Below are positions 31,859 to 41,220 of a DNA stretch of 43,999 bases, piece after piece. Location of the stretch: assembly GCA_023481175.1 (NCBI GenBank), contig JAMCWM010000021.1, positions 1 through 43,999 on the forward strand, read 5' to 3'. A program made the position numbers and the translations under genes. This DNA comes from Nitrospirota bacterium. GTDB lineage: Bacteria; Nitrospirota; Leptospirillia; Leptospirillales; Leptospirillaceae. A model generated the notes under the pieces. That model was not told the origin of the DNA, made no database searches, and saw only the letters and a program-made list of their open reading frames with translations. The first letter of the stretch is position 1, and each line of letters opens with the position of its first letter.

Positions 31859-33264
31859 GGAAGATCCTTGGAGGGAAGGTGATGGGTCACGGGATCGAGG
31901 TTGACCCCCTCGTCGTGCTTGAGCTGGGCGATCGCGATTCCCAGATCGGCCTGGTCCCGGACCAGGGCGGCCCTGGCGCTCGCCAGATCACGCTCGGACT
32001 GCGTCACCGCCACCGAGGTCCCGGTTCCGACACGGAACTGGTTTTCCGCCAGATAAAGATTCTGTTCGGCCTGACTGACGAGCTCCCTGTCGGCGGCGAT
32101 CTTCTGGTCGTCGGTCCGTATGTTGAAGATGTCGGTCTTGACCTCGACGATGGTCTGCTGCCGGAGATCCTCGCGCTGGAACAGTGTCTGCTTCATCTGG
32201 GCCCGGGCCTGCTGGGTCTGTTTCACGAACTGGAATCCGTTGAAGATGGGGACGGTCAGGGTCGTTCCGACCGACCAGTTGTAAACGAGGGGAAAGAATT
32301 CGCTGTCGAGGCTGTAGGCGCCGACGGTCTGGACCGTCGGGAAAAACTGCGCCTGGTTGAATTTCACCACCTGCTTCTGGGCCAGGGCCTGCTGGGTGAT
32401 CTGTTCGAGGTCCGGACGATTGCGCAGGGCCACTGCCACCGCCTGATCGGGAATCAGGACCGGAACCGGAAGCGAAAGGAGCGGGACCGCCCGGTAGGGG
32501 CTGTTCGAGACGACCCCCATGGCCCGGTCCAGGGTCAGGCGGTCGACCCGCAGCTGGTTTCTGTCGGTGACCTTCGTCAGGAGGGCGTTCGAGAGGTTCA
32601 CCCGGGCGTTCAGCACATCGTAGGTGGTGGCGACCCCGTCCTTGTAGCGAATCTCCGCCACCTGTTCCTGGAGCTTGTAGTCGTCGATCGTCAGATCGTC
32701 CACCCGGATGAGCTTCTGGTCCTTCAGGACCAGGAAGAAGGCTTTTTCGACGTTCAGGACCGTGTCCTGGAGGGTCCGGCTGTACTGGCTGCGGCTGGCC
32801 CGGTAAAGATGACGGTTCTGGAGGACCTGGGAGCGTCTGCGCCCGAAGGAGAAGAGAGTCTCGGAGAGTGTCAGCTGGGCCTGGTAGAAATCATAGTTCA
32901 CGGGAGATTCCGGAATGGTGAAGGGAAATCCCGGCTGGGGTCCGAAGTTTCCGGTCTCGCGCGTGTAGGTCGAGGAACCGGAGAGGGTCGGATAGTACTG
33001 GCTCTGGGCCACCCCGATCCCGGCCTTCGAGGCCGCGATCCCCTGCTGGGCCGCTCCCAGGCCGGGATAGGTCCGGAGGGCAATCCGGAGGGCCTCCCGG
33101 AGGGTGAGACGGTAGGGGCGGTCTCCGGGAGTCCCCGAGACGATCTGTGTCAGGTTATCCTGGGCGAGGGCCTCCGCTCCTGAAAGAATGGGTTCAAGAG
33201 CATAAGAGATAACCGATATCGAAAATAAATAAAAACAAAAAACCGCCCCATGACAAAACTTCAA
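31855..33264 (-). CDS. tolC: TolC-family outer membrane factor of the ABC exporter operon
   Basis: A protein of about 469 residues, signal peptide then two repeated TolC halves. The first begins LTLREALRIALRTYPGL and the second begins near AVAVALRNRPDLEQITQQAL. Coiled-coil helices include DVLNARVNLSNALLTKVTDR and VGTGTSVAVTQSERDLASARA. I chose TTG 33264, which has GGAGAGAGG just upstream and gives MKFCHGAVFCFYLFSI as the start of a signal peptide. Longer frames run through AT-rich promoter DNA into the LysR gene. It is the first gene of the seven-gene minus-strand operon and is divergent from the LysR gene. Confidence 0.85.
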   Translation of the reverse strand: MKFCHGAVFCFYLFSISVISYALEPILSGAEALAQDNLTQIVSGTPGDRPYRLTLREALRIALRTYPGLGAAQQGIAASKAGIGVAQSQYYPTLSGSSTYTRETGNFGPQPGFPFTIPESPVNYDFYQAQLTLSETLFSFGRRRSQVLQNRHLYRASRSQYSRTLQDTVLNVEKAFFLVLKDQKLIRVDDLTIDDYKLQEQVAEIRYKDGVATTYDVLNARVNLSNALLTKVTDRNQLRVDRLTLDRAMGVVSNSPYRAVPLLSLPVPVLIPDQAVAVALRNRPDLEQITQQALAQKQVVKFNQAQFFPTVQTVGAYSLDSEFFPLVYNWSVGTTLTVPIFNGFQFVKQTQQARAQMKQTLFQREDLRQQTIVEVKTDIFNIRTDDQKIAADRELVSQAEQNLYLAENQFRVGTGTSVAVTQSERDLASARAALVRDQADLGIAIAQLKHDEGVNLDPVTHHLPSKDLP

Positions 33265-33444
33265 ACGCCTCTCTCCGGACAGGTATTTGAATATAATTAA
33301 TAAATTATTAAAAAAAGAGATTATTGAATATCCGGGACGATAAATATTATAATCAATCAAGAGTGAATTCTTGGTTGGCCTCCGAAAGAGTCGCCGGCCC
33401 CATTTCGTATTCGGCCGAATCATAATTTTATGGAAGGACGTCGC
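33265..33444. promoter_or_regulatory. AT-rich divergent control region between tolC operon and LysR gene
   Basis: Toward LysR: TTGAAT (33324-33329), 18-base spacer, TATAAT (33348-33353). Dyad ATAATT-AATA-AATTAT (33293-33308) and direct repeats TTGAATAT (33287 and 33324, 37 bases apart) suit a LysR-type binding site. A perfect palindrome ATTCGGCCGAAT lies at 33409-33420. The base composition differs sharply from the surrounding GC-rich DNA. Confidence 0.5.
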
Positions 33445-34380
33445 ATGACCCTCTCCCAGATCCATACCTTTCTCGTCGTCAGCGAATCCCTGAACTTCAC
33501 CAAGGCCTCCCGCATTCTTTCCGTGACGCAGCCGGCCGTCAGCACCCAGATCCAGCTTCTGGAAAAGGAGCTGGGGGTCAGCCTTTTCAATCGTCTCGGA
33601 CGCCGCGTCTACCTCAGTCAGGCGGGTTTTCGCTTTCGGGACCTGGCTCTTGAAATCATATCACGTGTCGACCGATCCCAGACACTCCTCCATTCCTTCA
33701 CGCCCCTCACGAAGACCGATCCCCTGCGGCTCGGAACGGGGTTTGGCGTCCGTCCCGAAAGAGAGAAATACCTTCAGCACTACCTGCACGGGACATTCCA
33801 GAAGCGTGTCCCCATCAAGGTTCTCCAGGCTCCGGAGCCCCAGCTCGTGGCCGAGTTCGACAAGAAGCAGGCGGATATCGTGATGTTCTACAAGTTCGAC
33901 AAGGATCCGTCCCCCCTGGCGGGCTCGGGCGTGATCGAAATGCAGATCGAGAAGACCAATACCCTCATCCTGGGATCTCCAGGGCTTCCGAAGGACAAAT
34001 GGCGTCGGGACCTCCGTCTTCTCGAATCCTTCCCCCTGCTCCTTCCTCCGAAAACGAGCCTGCTCAGAAAGGAGCTCGACCAGAAGCTCGCCTCCCTCAA
34101 TCTGAACGTCAAGCCCGGAATCGAGACGACCGATGCCGACTTCATCCGGAAAGCCCTCTTGTCGGGGTTCGGCGTGGGAATCTTCCCCGCAAGCCTCTTC
34201 CGGCAGGAAATCGAAAGCGGAGAGCTGATCGGCCTCTCCCTCCCCGAAGTCTCCTACCCCTGCTCCCTCGTGGCCTACACCCGCGAAGACGAGGACCGGC
34301 AATCCCTGTCGGTCAACTATGTCGCCCTGCAGATTCTGGGGGCGGGCTGGCCCGATACCTGGGCCAACGAGAAACGATAG
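33445..34380 (+). CDS. LysR-family transcriptional regulator
   Basis: A 311-residue regulator with the LysR winged helix at the N-terminus (TLSQIHTFLVVSESLNFTKA and QPAVSTQIQLLEKELGVSLF, about 2-60) and a two-lobed effector-binding domain. ATG 33445 has GGAAGGA seven bases upstream; ATG 33430 would add only five residues. It is divergent from the tolC-ABC operon and ends six bases from the convergent RND operon. By position it probably controls the tolC operon, and the effector cannot be guessed. Confidence 0.9.
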   Translation: MTLSQIHTFLVVSESLNFTKASRILSVTQPAVSTQIQLLEKELGVSLFNRLGRRVYLSQAGFRFRDLALEIISRVDRSQTLLHSFTPLTKTDPLRLGTGFGVRPEREKYLQHYLHGTFQKRVPIKVLQAPEPQLVAEFDKKQADIVMFYKFDKDPSPLAGSGVIEMQIEKTNTLILGSPGLPKDKWRRDLRLLESFPLLLPPKTSLLRKELDQKLASLNLNVKPGIETTDADFIRKALLSGFGVGIFPASLFRQEIESGELIGLSLPEVSYPCSLVAYTREDEDRQSLSVNYVALQILGAGWPDTWANEKR

Positions 34381-34386
34381 ACGTCC

Positions 34387-37300
34387 CTATTCCGGAATGT
34401 TGGGAGTGATCTGCTCCCACTCCCGGGGGCCCGGGAAGGCCGGGCCTTTCCGGGGTTTGGACTCCCGCCACGTGTGCAGGGAATAATAGAGAAGCGGAAT
34501 CAGGACCAGGGTGAAGACGGTGGCGAAGGTCAGTCCGCCGATCACCGCCCGCGCCAGCGGCATGCTGTTGGAGCTTCCCACCTCGAGTCCGATCGCCATG
34601 GGCAGGAGTCCCGTGACCGTCGCGATGCTGGTCATCAGGACCGGCCGAAGCCGGGTGATTCCGCCCTTGACCACGGCCTCTCCGATCGACAATCCCCTCT
34701 CCCTGACCAGCTTGTTGGTATAGTCCACCAGAAGCACCCCGTTGCTGACGGCGATACCTCCTGTCACGATCACCCCCATGAAGGCGATAGAAGAAAAATT
34801 CGTTCCGGTCAGGAAGAACATCCAGATGACGCCGGTCAGCCCCAGGGGAACGGTGAACATGATGATGAAGGGGTCGAGGAAGGAGCGGAACTGGATGGCC
34901 AGGACCATGTAGACCAGGAAAAGAGAGGAGAGAAGAGCGACGAAGAGGGACAAAAAGGTCCCCCTCTGCTCGGCGATCTGTCCGGCCAGATTGATCGTGA
35001 AGCCCTCCGGAAGGGAGGTGCGCTTCATGAGAACGGCGAGATCCTTCGCGATGTCCCCCAGGGGGCGTCCCACGGGATTGGCGGTGATGGTGATCAGTCG
35101 GGTCATGTATTTCCGGTCGATCTCGTTCGGCGAGCTTCCCAGTTCGATGGTCGCAATGTTCCGAAGAAGGATGGGGCTCCCGCTGGGGGTGGTCAGGAAG
35201 ACGTTCTCGAGATCCTCGAGGGAATGCCGGAACGGACGGTCGAACTGGACGATGATGTTGTATTCGTTGCCCGTCTTCGGGTCGGTATAGATCGACGGGT
35301 TGTTTTCGTTTCCGACGAAGCTCCAGAGAACGGTTGAGGCGATGTCCGAGACGGACAGACCCACCATCCTTGCCTTGACCCGGTCGATCTTGACGTTGTA
35401 AGTGGGATAGTGGAAATCATTGGGAAGAACCTGGACATCCCCTACCCCCGCTATCTTTTTCATCCCGCGCGCGAGACGGTAAGCCAGATCCTCTCCCGTC
35501 TTCAGATCGTATCCGTACACCTCGATGTTGATGATCCCCTGGTATCCGAAATTGATGATCCGCTCGATCAGCCCTCCGGGCATGAAATAGATCCCGACTC
35601 CGGGAAACTGTCCCGAGACGGCCTTACGGACCCGTTCCATGGCCTGGTCGGAGGTTTCGCTTCGTTTGTCAGGCTCCACGAGGTTGACCTGGATGAATCC
35701 GGTATCCGGGCCCGTATTGCTGGTAAAGACCGAGGCCGCCCCGTTGGTTCCCCGTCCCGCCGTGCTCCGGAGGCCGATATTGGAAGCGATGAGCCGGACT
35801 TCGCTTTGGGGGAGTGTCCTCCGGATGAGTCCCTCCATCTCCTTGGCCGTTTCGGTGGTGACCTCGATCCGCGTCCCGGGGGGTTCCTGGATGTTGACGG
35901 TGAACTGGCTCTCGTCGGGGGCGGGGAAAAACTCCGTGCCGATCCCCTTCAGAAGCGGGAGGGAGAGGATGAACAGGGCCCCGAGGGAGAAGTAGACCTT
36001 TTTCCGGTGGTGAAGGGAAAAATCCAGGAGACGCTTGTAGGACTGCTCCGTCCGGTGAAAGAGGCGGATCAGGAAGTTTTCCCGAAGGGGTTCCCCCGGG
36101 ACCGAGGTCTTCAGAAACCGATAGCAGAGAAGGGGTGTGACGGTCCGGGAGACGAAAAAGGAGGCAAACAGGGCGAAGGTGATGGTCAGGGCCATGGGGG
36201 TGAAGAGCAGACGGCCGATGCCTTCCATGAAGACGATGGGAAAAAAGACGATGACGGTCGTGATGGTCGAGGCCAGGATCGGCATCGCCACCTCCCGGGC
36301 GGCGGAAAGAAGGGCCACGGGACGCGATTCCTCGCCCAGTGAGAAGTGGCGATAAATGTTCTCGAGCTCGACGATCGAATCGTCCACGAGCCGGCCGATC
36401 CCCAGGGCCAGCCCGCCGAAGGTGAAGATGTTGAGGGTTTCATGGGTGAAGTAGAGAAAGATGAGGGCCACGAGAGCGGAAAGAGGAATGGCCGTCCCGA
36501 TGATGAAGGTGGCCCGGAGGCTTCCGAGAAAGAGGAGGATGACGAGGACGGCCAGGATCGCCCCCTGGACCGACTCGTGGTAGAGGCCACGGATCGACTG
36601 GCGTATGTAGGTGGACTGGTCGAAGAATGTGTCGAGATGGACCCCCGGCGGAATGCCCCGGAGATGGGGAATCGCCTTCCGGACGGCGTCCACGACCTCC
36701 ACGGTGTTCGAGCCCGGTTGCTTGTTGACGGCCAGGTAGACCGCGTTTTCTCCGTTGACTCGGACGATGTTGGTCTGGGTTTCGGCAGAATCCTTCACCC
36801 GGGCGAAATCCTTGACGAAAACAGGCACAGTGCGGCCGTCGGGGGTCGTTTGGGTGGCGACGGGAACATTCTTCAGGACATTGACCAGGTCGTGGGAGAT
36901 CTGGTTGTTGGTGAAGAGATTGTAGTCCTTGGAACCGATCTTGATATCGCCCGAGGGCAGGATCAGATTGGCCAGATTGATCGCATTCACCACCTGGATC
37001 ATCGAGAGGTTCCGGGCCAGGAGCTCGCGCGGGTCGACATTGATGTTGATCTGGCGGACCTTTCCGCCATTGACCGTCGCCTGGGAGACGTTGGGAAGCT
37101 GTTCGAGCTGGGGTTCGATGGTGTTGTAGGCCAGGTCGTAGAGCTGGATCTGGTTCATCGAGGGATTCGAGACGGTCAGGGAAACCACCGGGATGTTCGC
37201 AATGTCGAACTTGAGAATGAAGGGCTGCTGGATGCCCGGCGGAAGCTGATTCTGGATCTGGGAGATCTTCTGGACGGCCTGGACGAGTCCCCCGTTCAGG

Positions 37301-37599
37301 TCCTTCCCCCAGTTGAACCAGACCTGGATCGAGGAGACCCCCATCCGGGACTGGGACTGGATGTGGCTCACATCGTCGATCGTCGCCAGAGTCTTTTCGA
37401 GGGGGTAGGTGACGCTCCGCTCGACGTCGACGGGGGAGGCGCCGGGATAGATGGTTCCGACGATCAGAACCGGGACGGCCAGATTCGGAAAAAGGTCGAT
37501 GGGGAGCCGGCTGACCGACTGGGCCCCCATGAGGACCAAAAGCATCGACATCATGAAGATGGCGATGGGATTTTTCAAGGCCAGACGGGTCAGCCACAT
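34387..37599 (-). CDS. HAE1-family RND efflux pump inner-membrane subunit
   Basis: A 1,070-residue RND transporter of the AcrB/MexB class. It has the N-terminal first helix NPIAIFMMSMLLVLMGAQS, porter domains with DLFPNLAVPVL and YPLEKTLATIDDVSHI, and the proton-relay pair Asp-Asp in GIGRLVDDSIVELENI (about 405). A second half has the corresponding GTEFFPAPDE start and the late helices FMGVIVTGGIAVSNGVLLVD. A tail after the last helix is basic and Pro-rich. It drives proton-coupled export from the periplasm with the adaptor and TolC encoded upstream. Substrate (dye, drug, solvent or metal-organic) cannot be told. Confidence 0.93.
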   Translation of the reverse strand: MWLTRLALKNPIAIFMMSMLLVLMGAQSVSRLPIDLFPNLAVPVLIVGTIYPGASPVDVERSVTYPLEKTLATIDDVSHIQSQSRMGVSSIQVWFNWGKDLNGGLVQAVQKISQIQNQLPPGIQQPFILKFDIANIPVVSLTVSNPSMNQIQLYDLAYNTIEPQLEQLPNVSQATVNGGKVRQININVDPRELLARNLSMIQVVNAINLANLILPSGDIKIGSKDYNLFTNNQISHDLVNVLKNVPVATQTTPDGRTVPVFVKDFARVKDSAETQTNIVRVNGENAVYLAVNKQPGSNTVEVVDAVRKAIPHLRGIPPGVHLDTFFDQSTYIRQSIRGLYHESVQGAILAVLVILLFLGSLRATFIIGTAIPLSALVALIFLYFTHETLNIFTFGGLALGIGRLVDDSIVELENIYRHFSLGEESRPVALLSAAREVAMPILASTITTVIVFFPIVFMEGIGRLLFTPMALTITFALFASFFVSRTVTPLLCYRFLKTSVPGEPLRENFLIRLFHRTEQSYKRLLDFSLHHRKKVYFSLGALFILSLPLLKGIGTEFFPAPDESQFTVNIQEPPGTRIEVTTETAKEMEGLIRRTLPQSEVRLIASNIGLRSTAGRGTNGAASVFTSNTGPDTGFIQVNLVEPDKRSETSDQAMERVRKAVSGQFPGVGIYFMPGGLIERIINFGYQGIINIEVYGYDLKTGEDLAYRLARGMKKIAGVGDVQVLPNDFHYPTYNVKIDRVKARMVGLSVSDIASTVLWSFVGNENNPSIYTDPKTGNEYNIIVQFDRPFRHSLEDLENVFLTTPSGSPILLRNIATIELGSSPNEIDRKYMTRLITITANPVGRPLGDIAKDLAVLMKRTSLPEGFTINLAGQIAEQRGTFLSLFVALLSSLFLVYMVLAIQFRSFLDPFIIMFTVPLGLTGVIWMFFLTGTNFSSIAFMGVIVTGGIAVSNGVLLVDYTNKLVRERGLSIGEAVVKGGITRLRPVLMTSIATVTGLLPMAIGLEVGSSNSMPLARAVIGGLTFATVFTLVLIPLLYYSLHTWRESKPRKGPAFPGPREWEQITPNIPE

Positions 37600-37629
37600 A
37601 AAACGGGAACCCTTCCCCCTGGAGGGCGA

Positions 37630-38736
37630 TCAATAGCCATTCTGAGGAACGACAGGCCGGGATTGGACATGGTCTCCGTCCTCGAGGTGCTCCTGGCCGG
37701 CGACGACGATCGTTTCCCCGGCTTCAAGGCCCGCCTTGATTTCGGCATTCTTCCGGCCGATGAAGCCCACGGTCACTGCATGCTTTCTGGCGATCCCCTG
37801 CCCGTCGACGGTGTAGACCCAGGTCTTGTTCTGGCGCGAGAGAATCGCCCCCTTGGGGATGAGGAGGACATTTTTGTGTGTGGCCAGGTTCAGGACCGCC
37901 TTGGCGAACATTCCGGGTTTCAGGACGCCGTCCTTGTTCGGCATGTCGATTTCGATGGCCAGGGTTCGCGTGGAGGTGTCGAGGGCCGGATTCATGCGGG
38001 TGACCTTGCCGGGAAAGAGCTGGCCCGGAAAGGCGTCCACCATGACCTTCACGGGAAGTCCGATCCGAAGGTAGCGGATGTCCCGCTCCGGGACATTGAC
38101 CACGATCTTGACGATATGGGTGTCGACCACCGTGAAGAGCGGGTTGGAGTTGGCGGAAAGGGCGGCGGTCGTCGCCGGAATCGTCGCTCCCGGATCGACC
38201 ATCCGGTTATAGATATATCCGTCGAAGGGGGCGACGATATCGGCGTAGGAGAGCATCTTCCGGGAGTAGTCGACCGAGGCCTGGGCCTGGCGGCACTGGG
38301 AGGAGGCCAGATCGTAGGAGTCCTTCGAGACGAGGTTCTTCGCCAGGAGGGCCTTGTAGCGGTTCGCGTTCAGGCAGACGTAGTCCCGGTTCGCCTGGGC
38401 CTGGTGGTACTGGGCCTTGAGGGTCGTGCTGTTGATGTGGGCCAGGAGCTGCCCCTTCTTCACATGATAGCCCCGGCGAACGGTGATGTTGTCGAGATAG
38501 CCGCTCACCTGGGCATAGATCGCCGCCTGGTTGATGGGCTGAATGTCCGCCGTCAGGGTAATGATCTCGGAGATGTCCCCCTTCCGGACCGGCATGACCC
38601 CCACGACCTCGGCCGCGGCAATCTTTCCCCGGGCCCCCGTCTTCTTCACTGGCCGGTGAATGAACCGGACGGCGACGATGACGAGAAACACCACGATTCC
38701 AAGCATAATGGCCATACGGCCCACGCGTCGATTCAC
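37630..38736 (-). CDS. RND efflux periplasmic adaptor subunit
   Basis: A 368-residue membrane fusion protein. An N-terminal anchor helix (about 8-24) is followed by a lipoyl/barrel-hybrid half (VSGYLDNITVRRGYHVKKGQ), coiled-coil hairpin, a second lipoyl half with ADIVAPFDGYIYNRMVDPGA, and the beta-barrel segment VVNVPERDIRYLRIGLPVKV. The barrel segment continues to PALDTSTRTLAIEIDMPN. It joins the RND pump to TolC. It overlaps the TolC stop by four bases, and the pump gene follows 30 bases later. Confidence 0.93.
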   Translation of the reverse strand: MNRRVGRMAIMLGIVVFLVIVAVRFIHRPVKKTGARGKIAAAEVVGVMPVRKGDISEIITLTADIQPINQAAIYAQVSGYLDNITVRRGYHVKKGQLLAHINSTTLKAQYHQAQANRDYVCLNANRYKALLAKNLVSKDSYDLASSQCRQAQASVDYSRKMLSYADIVAPFDGYIYNRMVDPGATIPATTAALSANSNPLFTVVDTHIVKIVVNVPERDIRYLRIGLPVKVMVDAFPGQLFPGKVTRMNPALDTSTRTLAIEIDMPNKDGVLKPGMFAKAVLNLATHKNVLLIPKGAILSRQNKTWVYTVDGQGIARKHAVTVGFIGRKNAEIKAGLEAGETIVVAGQEHLEDGDHVQSRPVVPQNGY

Positions 38737-40217
38737 TTTCCCTGCTCCTCACGGTTTTTCCGCCGTTTCGCTTCGGTCAGCGGATCGAGACCCGAGTCCC
38801 TGATCAGTGTCGCCCGGGCAATCTTGTATCCGTAGACCGCCTGGACGACCTGGGCCCTGGCGGCCGCGAGATCGGCTTCCGCCTGGGTCAGGGCGACGGC
38901 GCTTCCCACTCCCACCTGGTATTGCCCTGCGGCGAGCCGGAGGCTTTCCTTGGCCTGGCTCAGAAGATCCTGGGTGGTCTTGATCCGTTCCATCGCCGTA
39001 TTGAGATTGTAGATATCCTGCCTGATCGCCGCCACGATTCCGACCCGGACATTTTCTTCGGCATCCCTGGCGGCGAGGGTCGTTTTCTGGGCCTGACGTT
39101 CCTGGTGAACCGTCAGAAAGCCCGAAAAAATCGGGATGGAGATCGTGGCCCCTGCCGACCAGTTGTAGGTCAGGGGAAAGAACATGCTGGCGTAGGTGTA
39201 CCCTCCGGTCATGCCGATGGAGGGCATGTAGGTGCTTTCATAGTAGCGTTCGTTCTGAAGGTCCGCCTTTTTCTGGTTGACGGCGGAAGAGAGGTCGGGC
39301 CGGTTCCGCAGAGCCTGTTCGATCAGCTTTTGATAGTCCGCACTGAATGGAACGTAAGCCAGGTCGGTCTCGACGCTGTAGGAGACGCTGGACTCGATTC
39401 CCATGGCATTGTTCAAGGCGACCCGGGCCGTTGAGACATTGTTTTTGGCCGTGATGAGATTGAGCTGGGCGTTGGAGAGATTGACCCGGGCGTTCAGGAC
39501 GTCGAACTTGGCGGCCATGCCGATCTGGAATTCGGCCTGGGCGACCTGGAGCTGGGCCTTGTAGTCGTCGACGGTTTTTTTGGCCGCCTCGACGAGAAGA
39601 AGATTCTGGGCCAGGGTGTCGTAGGCGGTTTCGACACTGGAAAGCAGGTTCAGAAGGGTCCATCGGGCCTGGTCCTGGGACGACTTGTAGGCGTATTTCG
39701 CCTGCCGGACCTGGGTGATTCGCTGACCGAAGGTGAAGATCGTCTGGGTCAGATTGAAGGACGCCTGGAAAAAGTTGTAGGCCTGGTTCGAGTTCGGAGG
39801 CAATGCCACGTAGAAGGACTGGGGAATGCCGGGAGATATCACAAAGTTTCCGGTCTCGTAGTTGTATCCCGCCCCGGCGGAGAGGTGAGGCATGTAGTTC
39901 GACAGGGCTTCCCCGATGATCTCCTTGTTGGCCTGGGCGGTGTGGAGCATCTGTCGATACTGGGGATGGTGGTCGATCGTGATGGACATCGCCTCAAGAA
40001 GCGTGAGGCGCGAAGGAAGCTGGACGGCGTTTTCTTTTTTTGGAGCAAGAAGATAGGTGTCGTTCCCCGAAGAGTTTTCCATCGGGGCCCCCAAAGCGGA
40101 GTGGTTCCAGTAGCCGCCGACACACAGAAAAAGCGCGAGTCCCAGGAAAAGAAATTTGTTCCCTCCTGGGATTTTGGTTCTTCCACTTTTCCTAAAAGAG
40201 CGAATTTTCTGTCTCAT
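38733..40217 (-). CDS. tolC: TolC-family outer membrane factor of the RND operon
   Basis: A 494-residue OMF with a long N-terminal leader (signal peptide about 22-43, ending SALGAP). Two TolC repeats are visible: LTLLEAMSITIDHHPQYR in the first, and LIEQALRNRPDLSSAVNQKK in the second. Coiled-coil motifs DVLNARVNLSNAQLNLITAK and GVGSAVALTQAEADLAAARA are nearly identical in form to those of the other TolC in this window, so the two are paralogues. It starts 12 bases after the barrel-like gene. Confidence 0.93.
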   Translation of the reverse strand: MRQKIRSFRKSGRTKIPGGNKFLFLGLALFLCVGGYWNHSALGAPMENSSGNDTYLLAPKKENAVQLPSRLTLLEAMSITIDHHPQYRQMLHTAQANKEIIGEALSNYMPHLSAGAGYNYETGNFVISPGIPQSFYVALPPNSNQAYNFFQASFNLTQTIFTFGQRITQVRQAKYAYKSSQDQARWTLLNLLSSVETAYDTLAQNLLLVEAAKKTVDDYKAQLQVAQAEFQIGMAAKFDVLNARVNLSNAQLNLITAKNNVSTARVALNNAMGIESSVSYSVETDLAYVPFSADYQKLIEQALRNRPDLSSAVNQKKADLQNERYYESTYMPSIGMTGGYTYASMFFPLTYNWSAGATISIPIFSGFLTVHQERQAQKTTLAARDAEENVRVGIVAAIRQDIYNLNTAMERIKTTQDLLSQAKESLRLAAGQYQVGVGSAVALTQAEADLAAARAQVVQAVYGYKIARATLIRDSGLDPLTEAKRRKNREEQGK

Positions 40218-40229
40218 CGTCCTTGTCGA

Positions 40230-41018
40230 TCAGAAATAGAAGGTCGTTCCGGCCAGGATCGGAATGACCGTGATGACCTGGGATCCGAGAAAAAGCCACT
40301 GGGAACGGACCTCCCCAAAAAAAGCCATGGGAATGGCGCGAGGTCGCCCTTCGATTCCGATTCCAATGTCCTCCAGAAGTCCATCGGGATGTCCCGTCTG
40401 AGGGCCCGCATCACTGAAGCTGGGAAAAACTCCTCCGGTATCGGCTCGAAGGTAGGGAAACCAGGGCTGATAGCGAATCATCTGGGGAATCCATCGTGTC
40501 AGTTCGAGCTGGGCCCCCAAATAGGCCTGAAGATACTGGTTTGAGGGGCCGGCTCCGGAAATCACACTGGAATGGAGCGGCGGGGAGATATGGGGGGTAT
40601 TGAGGAGGTAGCCGAGTCCCCCGAGGAGACGGATCCCCCGAGAGATTCCATAAGACAATTCGCCTCCTCCCCCGACCCCGTTCTGAAAGAGTTTGATAGG
40701 GGCCGGGGTCTGAAGGACATCGTACTGGAACATGATCGACAGGCCGAACTTTCCGGTCTGGGAGGCGTAGGGTTCTGAGACCCCGTCGTCCTGGTTCGCG
40801 GGTCCCGGGGAGGTTGCCGTAGTTGACGTCTGGGGGGGAGAGGCACCCAAGGCGGTTCCGATTCCCAGCAGCGGGACAATCCCGAAAAGAATGACGAGAG
40901 ACAGGAGACGGAAGACGCGGGGGTTCTGTCTTCCGGATCGGGTTGTCCGGAGGGCAAAACAGGCGAAGGATCCCCCTGAATCTTGATCACGATTTCTTGC
41001 AATCCGGGGAAGCTCCAC
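40230..41018 (-). CDS. small outer-membrane barrel-like protein of the RND operon (paralogue of 31103-31858)
   Basis: A protein of about 262 residues with a long, polar N-terminus and a signal-like hydrophobic stretch (LLSLVILFGIVPLLGIGTALGA), then beta-strand segments ending in Phe (ILAGTTFYF). It shares GVGGGGELSY, FPYLRADTGG, GHPDGLLEDIG, FGE and the final strand with the product at 31103-31858. GTG 41018, with AGAGGGA upstream, fits the promoter start near 41087; the farther TTG 41084 would be leaderless. It heads the RND operon, and its role is unknown. Confidence 0.6.
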   Translation of the reverse strand: MELPRIARNRDQDSGGSFACFALRTTRSGRQNPRVFRLLSLVILFGIVPLLGIGTALGASPPQTSTTATSPGPANQDDGVSEPYASQTGKFGLSIMFQYDVLQTPAPIKLFQNGVGGGGELSYGISRGIRLLGGLGYLLNTPHISPPLHSSVISGAGPSNQYLQAYLGAQLELTRWIPQMIRYQPWFPYLRADTGGVFPSFSDAGPQTGHPDGLLEDIGIGIEGRPRAIPMAFFGEVRSQWLFLGSQVITVIPILAGTTFYF

Positions 41019-41093
41019 CAGGACAGTCCCTCTTTTTTCAAAATCCTTCGGAATCACCGACAATCCGGTTGACTGATTGACCAATTAACGAAG

Positions 41094-41123
41094 AATCTAG
41101 CACCCTCTCCGATCTCTCGTCAA
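41094..41123 (-). promoter_or_regulatory. sigma-70 promoter for the RND operon
   Basis: On the minus strand: TTGACG (41123-41118), an 18-base spacer, and TAGATT (41099-41094). Start near 41087, about 70 bases before GTG 41018. Repeated TTGACY-like half-sites follow (41066-41085), possibly for a regulator. Confidence 0.55.
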
Positions 41124-41220
41124 TTCACGGTAAGAAAAATTGCGGCCCGCATGAAAGACGGCCAGGAATCATGAGGGGAAAAAGAAAAAGATGAACCGGC
41201 GAAGTTCGCAGAAACCTGAG

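Noticed and set aside
31879..33183. 434-codon open frame opposite the first TolC gene
   Set aside because: Antisense shadow; the TolC reading has both repeat halves and a signal peptide.
33265..33465. Longer tolC start reaching 33465
   Set aside because: It would run through AT-rich promoter DNA and into the LysR start; TTG 33264 has a strong ribosome site and begins a signal peptide.
36346..38835. 829-codon open frame opposite the RND pump and adaptor genes
   Set aside because: It is the antisense shadow of two well-supported genes, and its product is extremely rich in Asp, Gly and His without family signal.
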